Assembly (NCBI GenBank): GCA_014379355.1
Contig: JACMLX010000116.1
Location: 1-33,980 of the forward strand
Reading direction: 5' to 3'
Length of the DNA: 33,980 nucleotides
From: Gemmatimonadaceae bacterium
Lineage (GTDB): Bacteria > Gemmatimonadota > Gemmatimonadetes > Gemmatimonadales > Gemmatimonadaceae
Positions within the stretch are counted from its first letter, which is position 1; every line of letters begins with the position of its first letter. This document shows positions 33,977 through 33,980 of the stretch, piece after piece. A program made the position numbers and the translations under genes. The notes below the pieces were generated by a model. It searched no databases. It was not told the DNA's origin and saw only the letters and a list, made by a program, of their open reading frames with translations.

Positions 33977-33980
33977 CGCC

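Overview
The window is GC-rich, densely coded DNA. I read most of it (about 1-32,570) as chromosome from a Gemmatimonadota-like bacterium. This assignment is inference: it rests on the style of the Ser/Thr kinase at the left edge, many Tat/Sec-exported hydrolases and lipoproteins, frequent GTG starts, and gene sets I associate with that phylum. No rRNA or marker gene is present to prove it.

Layout. At 1-445 is the N-terminus of a Ser/Thr kinase, cut by the window edge, divergent from an exported amidohydrolase (601-1797). A Tat/lipobox Rieske protein (1900-2397) diverges from a two-gene unit: a PhoX-like lipoprotein (2641-4095) and a large di-heme cytochrome c peroxidase (4095-6023). An exported protein of unknown function (6024-7472) follows. 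A repeat locus comes next (7521-7782). Then come three minus-strand genes: an ANTAR RNA-binding response regulator, a PAS/PAS/kinase/receiver hybrid histidine kinase, and the type II NADH dehydrogenase ndh, which has a textbook Rex redox operator upstream (12,272-12,289). A small membrane protein and an M24-fold protein that has lost metal ligands lead to a plus-strand run (14,829-18,156): small membrane protein, 5'-nucleotidase-like HAD protein, GNAT acetyltransferase, DUF3224 protein, rhomboid protease and HD phosphohydrolase. A 132-bp nested palindrome follows.

Next are a Gly/Tyr-rich exported protein and an imidazolonepropionase-like amidohydrolase. A second, larger copy of the repeat locus (20,738-21,208) carries ten perfect CTGTTG units. 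YjbR-like, DinB-like and NMT1/THI5-like substrate-binding genes run rightwards. They converge on a four-gene minus-strand operon (29,794 to 23,357): exported PIG-L/LmbE deacetylase, Fe(III)-type binding lipoprotein, ABC ATPase and fused two-domain permease. Every junction in it is a 4-nt GTGA overlap.

The 2-oxoglutarate dehydrogenase E1 gene (29,902-32,634) is complete at its C-terminus but lacks the usual N-terminal E2-binding segment. At the point where that segment should begin (about 32,575-32,660), an unrelated plus-strand reading frame starts in mid-protein with strongly C-ending codons. It is followed by a terminator and a nitrate/sulfonate-type ABC ATPase. The last 1.4 kb therefore looks foreign to the rest, either an assembly chimera or a recombination junction.

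The most unusual things here are the dispersed inverted-repeat family with its hexanucleotide tract, the deacetylase/ABC-importer operon, the Rex site and the right-hand junction.
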